A DNA stretch of 64,000 bases from Crocodylus rhombifer (Eukaryota > Chordata > Crocodylia > Crocodylidae). The notes beneath the pieces were generated by a model that saw only the letters and a program-made list of their open reading frames with translations, did not search any database and was not told the origin of the DNA. The position numbers were made by a program, and so were the translations under genes. Location: positions 744,001 through 808,000 of the forward strand of contig JAVSML010025154.1 in the NCBI GenBank assembly GCA_038503035.1, in the 5' to 3' direction. Of this stretch, positions 57,676 to 64,000 are shown piece after piece (position 1 is the stretch's first letter; each line of letters starts with the position of its first letter).

Positions 57676-60600
57676 CATTAACCACTTTGAAGACAGATTT
57701 CTTTTCCTCCCCAAGTGGCCCCAACAATGAGGCGTTCATTTTTTATGAGTTCTTTACTTAACCCTAGTGGAAATACAGGAGCTTGTGAAAGAATAATATC
57801 ACAATATGCACAATATCAGAGCTACAGAGTTCAACAACCTGTTCCATATCCAATGAAAGAACCAGACAGATTTTTTTCTAGCTGTCTGTGCTGCATACAG
57901 CATCTAAATGAGCCTACCACCTTACTCCATATATAGCATGTGAAGAGATGCTGACTTGTTGTTAAGCCATTTGCACATGTCCATGACTCCCCATCCAAAC
58001 CTTCCCACTTCTTCTGTCTCCAACAAAAGTTGTCATGGGAACAAGACCAAGGAAAGCAATTTGGAGATCAATAATTAAAATCATTGAGAATGCAAGATGC
58101 CAACTGTTATCACAGCTTCCTGAAATCAGAGTACTACAGTACAGATGAAGAAAACAGCATGCTATTCCATGAATTATTAGTGATCTTCATATTGTGTCAC
58201 TGAAGATTTAAAGTTACTTGCTATTGCACAGAACAGCTTAATTCCCTGTTGCCTAATCACAATGTCAGAAGATATCTCATATTGTATTGAAGAAAGGAAT
58301 GTCTTTAGAAATGCTGCCAGTGCCATAATGCACACAACCCCTGATGCATGTAACCTTTCTATAAAGTACATAACAGCTTTGCTATTCTTAATTATATGGC
58401 TTACCATATCCCAAAGATGCTTTAAGTGGATTACTAAAGCCATAGTCTGGTAAGGCCATTATCAACTATTCTGACAGTATCAAAATGGATCCCAATTCCC
58501 CATCTACCATCCCACCACAATCAGCTCATCAATACACATAAGTGCTAGAAGCTTGATATTGATCGCTGCATCTAATGGACTCATTAAGCAGAGTTCGTCA
58601 TGACCTTTAAAACAATTCCAGATAGAAAACTCATCCGGACCCTTAATTCAAAACAACAATTTGAAATACGGATGGGAAAAGAGAAGAAGCCAAAAAAAAA
58701 GTCTGCTCCTGTACCTTAATTGGCAATACATTCATAAGATGGACTTTTTCCAGCCTTGTGCAAGATGACATGCAACACTATAGCCCCTGTCACACTATCC
58801 TGGGAAGCCACTGTTGCTACACGGCAGGAAACAAAAGTTAATATTAACTGGTCATTATTAACACTTATTACGGTGGAGAAATCTGATGATGTTATAGCTT
58901 GCTGCTGCTCCAGTCACTGGGGTTATTCTGCATGCTGTTACTTGCACAATATTTTCTGCCCATGTTAACCAAAACTCTGGTTCTTATATAACATTTTTAA
59001 ATGTCACAGTGATTCAGCAAACACAAATTCTATTCCCTTCTCCAGCACCAAAGTACCGAATGAATACATTTTGCAAATATTTTCCAATTAGGCATCTTTC
59101 ACTGTTCAGCATATGTCTGCATTCATCAGTAGTCTTTCTTTGGAAATATAAAAATAAAAAAGCCAAATAAAGAATACAGTGAAGTGTGCTTTTTGACCTC
59201 CCTTGAAGCTGACCTTGTTAATACCTGACCTTTTCTGAAAGAACTCTGCTTTGGAGAAGACACTTTATCAGGCTCTCATATTTTATTACCCTTTAACAAA
59301 TCATGAAGAGAAAGGGATGGTCTAAAACAATAGTGGTTATTATACTGGGAGAGGTCCATTTTCAGAGGAGATTTCAGGGAACAAAGGGATATTGAACCAG
59401 CTTGGAGAGGTGTTCCATGCATAGAAGGCGGTACAAGAAAAAGCACAATTCTGTTTGCTGGAAAGGCAGACACATGGCATATTGAGAATGGGATCACTGG
59501 AACCGCAGAGAGAGCCAAGCAGCAATGCCAAACCAGAAATGGTGGGTGAACAAAGAATGGGCAGAATTACTTAAAGGCAGGAGTATATAGATCTTCCCTA
59601 TTTCAGCTTAGCTTTTTATTGAAATCTGCTCTGCTTGGGATAATCCATGCTCTATATGTGTATGTAATTGTCTTGAAAGTAAGGGGTCTCAGACAGACAG
59701 GGTGCAGGGATGCTGCAGTTACCGATATGCAGCTGCGTAATTTCCCCCTGTTATTACAGCTCCCTCTTGTTAACAGCAGATGTCTGGCATACCGCAATGT
59801 GATTACTTTTGACTGAACTACGAACTGTACAGTATAGTGTAAGGACTAGCATTATTATTACAGGCTAGCTGCTTTCTTTAGGCACTGCCCTGAACAAAGG
59901 GAGGGGTATAAGCTGTACCACCCAAGAGGAGTCTTATTCATTGATGTCATATCTTCATATTTGTAAAGGTCTACGCTTCCAATAGGCAACTCCCCTTAAA
60001 GAGGCTTTCAGCATCCTGTGCTGCCTTCAGTTTCCAAATAGCCTCAAGGTATGCTCACATGGAAAGAGCATTTAAAACTTCTAATGTCAAGGTGACAAAG
60101 CCGTGGAGCACTTGCCAAGGTCCCAACATCAGAGGGGTTAAAAATCCAACACTGCACTCTTTTTCCCATCTGCTGAGAGAAAAAAAAATGCTCTTGGCTA
60201 TAGATTCTCCCTGGGCAGACAGGAGCAGCCTGGATTCTCAGATGTGCCCCTGTTTTACAAATGCCACCAGGCCACCCCTCCACAACAGGTACTGATATAA
60301 GTTCTGACAGTGCATCTGGCTCTTTCCCTTAGCCCACCAAAAGCACCTCAGTCATGTGCTGGCACTGAATGGGCTTTTGTCCAAGCTACAAGTTCATCTA
60401 ATCCAGGGAGACCACAGTACTCAGTTACAGCTTCCAGGCTTCATTAGCAATAAGTGATGCAGCAAGCAGGCAGAGTTACAGGAAAAGGACTTTATTGAGC
60501 ATACAGGGAAGCCAATGTTACATGCTGAAAGGCCTGTATTTGTCTGGCTGCTTGGCCCAGCTCCCAGTCCTGAGCCCCGCATCACAACTATCAAAGTCCC

Positions 60601-63600
60601 TCTTGAAACCTAACTCCCTTCCTTTGTTTACTGATCCAAGTCACAATTCCTCTCTTGCTTCCAGAGGAGTAATTTCAGCTGATCTACACTACTAATGAAT
60701 TATGATAACTCCCAACTCTTATTCCTCCTTCCCTGCATTGCCTCACTGACTCTTGCTAGCAAGCAGGGAAAGGAGTATGGAATCAAGGCTCTCCTCGTGC
60801 CCTGCTCCCTCTCTGCTCGCCTGTGAAGGAGCCAGTGGATAAGCACTCCTCCTGTCAGCCAGAGCCAATGGCACAGGTACCCCATAAAGAAGGAGGCTTT
60901 TAATTTCTCTGTCATCTACACAAATCACTGCTTAGCTCTATGCTTATTTCTAAAGTATTCCACTGTAAGGGTATAAATCTCTTGACTATGATTGCACACC
61001 ACAATGCCTTCATGTGGACTAGCTCATTCTATTAGAATTTCCAAGCAATTTGCCTGAATTAAGACATCACTTTGATGACTCCTCTGTCTCCTTACATGAG
61101 ATGGAAATATGTGTGGGAAGCACACTGAAACACAGAAAACATAGCTAAAAACCTACTGAAAGGGAAATGATCTAATGAAACTTGCGACTAACTTCTCTTA
61201 GCTCCTTTACTGGGGTCCACTCCTGAACACGATGAAATGAATGACCTGTGCTTGTTTGAGTAGGAAGAGGAGCGGCTTCTTAATCAGTAAGCTGGTTTGA
61301 AACCCAAACATCTTGATAAAAATCTCTCTAATTCTGTGATTTCCAAGATTTAGCCAAGCATCTTTCCTGTTAAACACAGCACTTCAAAGAAATTATATGA
61401 TCACAGTCTATGGGTATCCATATGAAGAGAAGATTTTTGATAGTAGAGGGCTCATTAATTCAAGGGAGACAAAGCATAAAACACTAAATATGTTGAAAGC
61501 TGAAGCTAGAAAAATTTAAAACCAGAAATAAGAAGTAAAAGTAAGTGAAAGCAGATACCAGCTAGAAAAACCAAACAAGGAACATGCTGACTTTACTATC
61601 ACTTGAAGTCTTATACTTGAATCAGAAAGTATAGTCTTGATCCAGGAATCATGAATGTCAATTCTATTTGCACTCACAGAAGTGAGGCTTGTCTGTAAAA
61701 AAATGTGGTGGTTATCTTCTGCACTCTGGAATACTGTTTATCAGCCCCAAAACCAAAGCCCAGTTTAAATACTTATAAGCAAAGGAGCCTTATAGATTTA
61801 AAAAAAATAAAAATAACATAACTTGCTTCTTAATTCTGGCTGGAAATGCTTTAGATTTTTATAATCATGCCAATGCATAATTTTTCACTGCTCTGAGTCT
61901 TTATGCAGCAAAAGTACTTAACAATTCAACATTATTTGATTATAATTAGGAGAACTTTAACCTTCCACATTGGACACTAAGTTCATCCCAGGTTTAACTC
62001 CATTTAACTCAAGGAAAGGAAAACATGGATAAATTTGGCCCTAAATCTCCTGTTGGGAAATTGCAAGCTCTTAAAAAATGTAAAGCATTTATATTAAGTG
62101 AAATCAAGCTGCATAGGGCCAAAGTATAAAGTTATAAATCAGTATCAGATTCTACCAGTCGAATTTCAGGTGAGTAGTTTTATGTGCCACGACTAGCCTC
62201 ACTGTAACTATAGGGACATCTAATTCCATTCTGCAACTATTGGGGCAGCTTCTGCCACCCTCATTCATCCAGCAATTTACTCCATTACTAACATTACTGA
62301 TTTCAAACTATTTATATAGCAAGGTAGTACTCTATATGAGAAAGGATTACAAACCACTGAGCTCAGCTTTCATTCAGACAGACTCCCATTGCTTAGAGAT
62401 TTCTGCATGAATAATCACTGAGTAAAAACTTAGCAAAAAACTGAGGATTTGACCCACATTGTACAGCCCTATAAACCGACTACTTCCAAAGCAGAAGCAG
62501 CTATTAAAGAATCTCACCCTCACACCCCCGCAAATTACACAGAAACACAAAGTGCTTGAAGTAAAAGACACTTGTTATTATTCCTCACATAGCCCATAAC
62601 TTTAGCAAATTAACATTTTTACTGCATCTATGTTTAAAATTTTGGCCTCAAAACATGATTTACCTAATTCAATTAATTTGTAGATATGCAATTCACATAG
62701 GAATACGATGTACAAATGGACCTTTGGAGCAATTAAGCATTGTGACCTGAAAGAGCAACACTTGTTTCCACCTGATTCTTCACATGGGGAACAACAATTA
62801 AATATTCATAGCACATATTCCTGCTCTGTTTTGCAGCTAAAATACCTAACAGCATGTGACTCTGTCAGCAAAAGCTCCTCATCACAAAACTCTTAATCAT
62901 ACAACAAGTAAAGAAGAATCAAAGATACTCAGACTGGATTAACTGACAAAGTGTGCAGATATTCAAAATATTTTAGCTGAATTAGCACTGAAAAAAAGAA
63001 TGTCTAGTCAAACACCTTGCTATATTATCTAACTCACATGCAGCAAAACAACTCCTCAAATGCAATTAATATTACTTTTATTAATACTGAATATATTCAA
63101 TTTGCACTTCCATTCATTCCAGGATCTGTACAATCATTAAGAACAAAATCTTATCTCTTTGCCATGGTGTACTCCACAAGCAGACCCCACTCAGATCAGC
63201 TACAGGTTCTCAGCATGACTTGCTCGAGTAGAAGAATGAGGAGAATAAGCTTCCTTTTTATTCCATGTCCAGAATACCCACATTGCTAGTCACCTGCAAG
63301 CTGATACCCCCATCCAAGTAACCACTGGTAAGCAGATAGAACTTCAGTCCTGAAGCCAGGGCAGATGAGGAAGCACCAGAGCCTGATTTACAGTCATAAT
63401 CCTGTCTTACTCCTGAGACAGTACAGCTATTATACTGCCCCTCACTCAGGAATGGATTGTACAGTTACCATCCAGACCACAGTAAGATACCACTCGGTGT
63501 GACTATGGCTATCAGATTAATCCAATTCAAAATAATTAAGCTTTGCAACATTCCTGAGAGGCAAACAAACTTCATCTTCATTTTTAAAATATTCTTGTCT

Positions 63601-64000
63601 TCTACTCTTAACCATTTGGGCTTTTCCTCCCCATGCACCTACATTGCTGGTTTCTTACACTGAATTCTGAACACCTGATTTGCATTGTTTCTTAAATGTG
63701 AGTCAAAGACTCCAAATAGGTGCTGACAAAACATCGAGCATAAATCCATCCTGTGTCCTGTTCATGATGTTCCTTTACCCGTGGACAAATTGATTTTAAA
63801 CAATTTGGAAAGCTGCAGTAATAAAAACTGAAAAATGTTAATAGTCGGAATTAAGTTGCCTGGCTTGACTTTGGGTCTGCTCAATATGACCCTACAAACA
63901 TCAGTGACTCCTTTATATACAGAAAAAAAATCAGTTTTAACACCCTACTTACACTGGACTAATAAAAATGCATGACAAATGTGCTTTTTCCGATTACAAA
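57676..64000. other. Unique AT-rich non-coding sequence to the window end
   Basis: No repeat family, exon or RNA gene recognised over 6.3 kb. The stretches 58690-59270 and 59870-60150 are free of repeats with mixed composition and would be first choices in a conservation search. Open frames are all under 91 codons. Confidence 0.5.

Overview
The window reads as vertebrate non-coding DNA, most likely from a crocodilian and otherwise a turtle. The evidence is several families of CR1 LINEs with the 3' ends usual in those groups, very many non-autonomous hAT elements, scattered MIR-like SINEs, microsatellites and moderate AT richness. I found no host protein-coding exon, no tRNA, rRNA or snRNA gene and no CRISPR array. 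Nearly all open frames longer than 100 codons lie inside retrotransposons or GC-rich repeats. The window is probably intergenic or deep intronic. There is one short assembly gap of 10 N at 8315-8324.

Layout. 1-2760 is a decayed L1/Tx1-clade LINE on the plus strand. 2898-4140 holds a 163 bp hAT element and a 924 bp TA-flanked DNA transposon filled with a degenerate minisatellite. 5770-7900 holds a CR1 scrap, a GC-rich repeat block and a Tigger-like element of 555 bp. 8325-16540 is mostly unique sequence with a MIR, two hAT elements, a 530 bp CR1 and a CA-repeat cluster. 16543-20980 is a probable solo LTR of about 1.3 kb split by a long minus-strand CR1. That CR1 keeps the end of its ORF1, with an esterase-type motif, and nearly all of ORF2 (endonuclease and reverse transcriptase), broken by one stop and two frameshifts.

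21000-39480 is mainly unique DNA with two members (23436-24269 and 32648-33562) of a hAT-like family whose ends read CAGGG...CCCTG. 39485-40858 is another minus-strand CR1. 41508-42331 holds two adjacent copies of a repeat also present at 35115-35394. 44485-45130 is a second L1/Tx1 relic, on the minus strand. 46140-48002 holds a hAT element with a perfect 8 bp target duplication, followed by a hAT element carrying a second, nested hAT element. 53544-54318 repeats that arrangement in part. 56890-57667 is a fourth CAGGG hAT copy, with a perfect target duplication and an internal CR1. The remainder to 64000 is unique sequence, a reasonable place to look for conserved non-coding elements.

No genes act together here. 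What the window records is a sequence of transposon insertions: L1/Tx1 and MIR-like relics (very diverged), CR1 and several hAT families, and nested insertions that order them in time. I did not find a new functional system. The most informative items are the nested hAT insertions with readable target duplications, the split LTR, the CR1 with an esterase-bearing ORF1, and the two L1/Tx1 relics.
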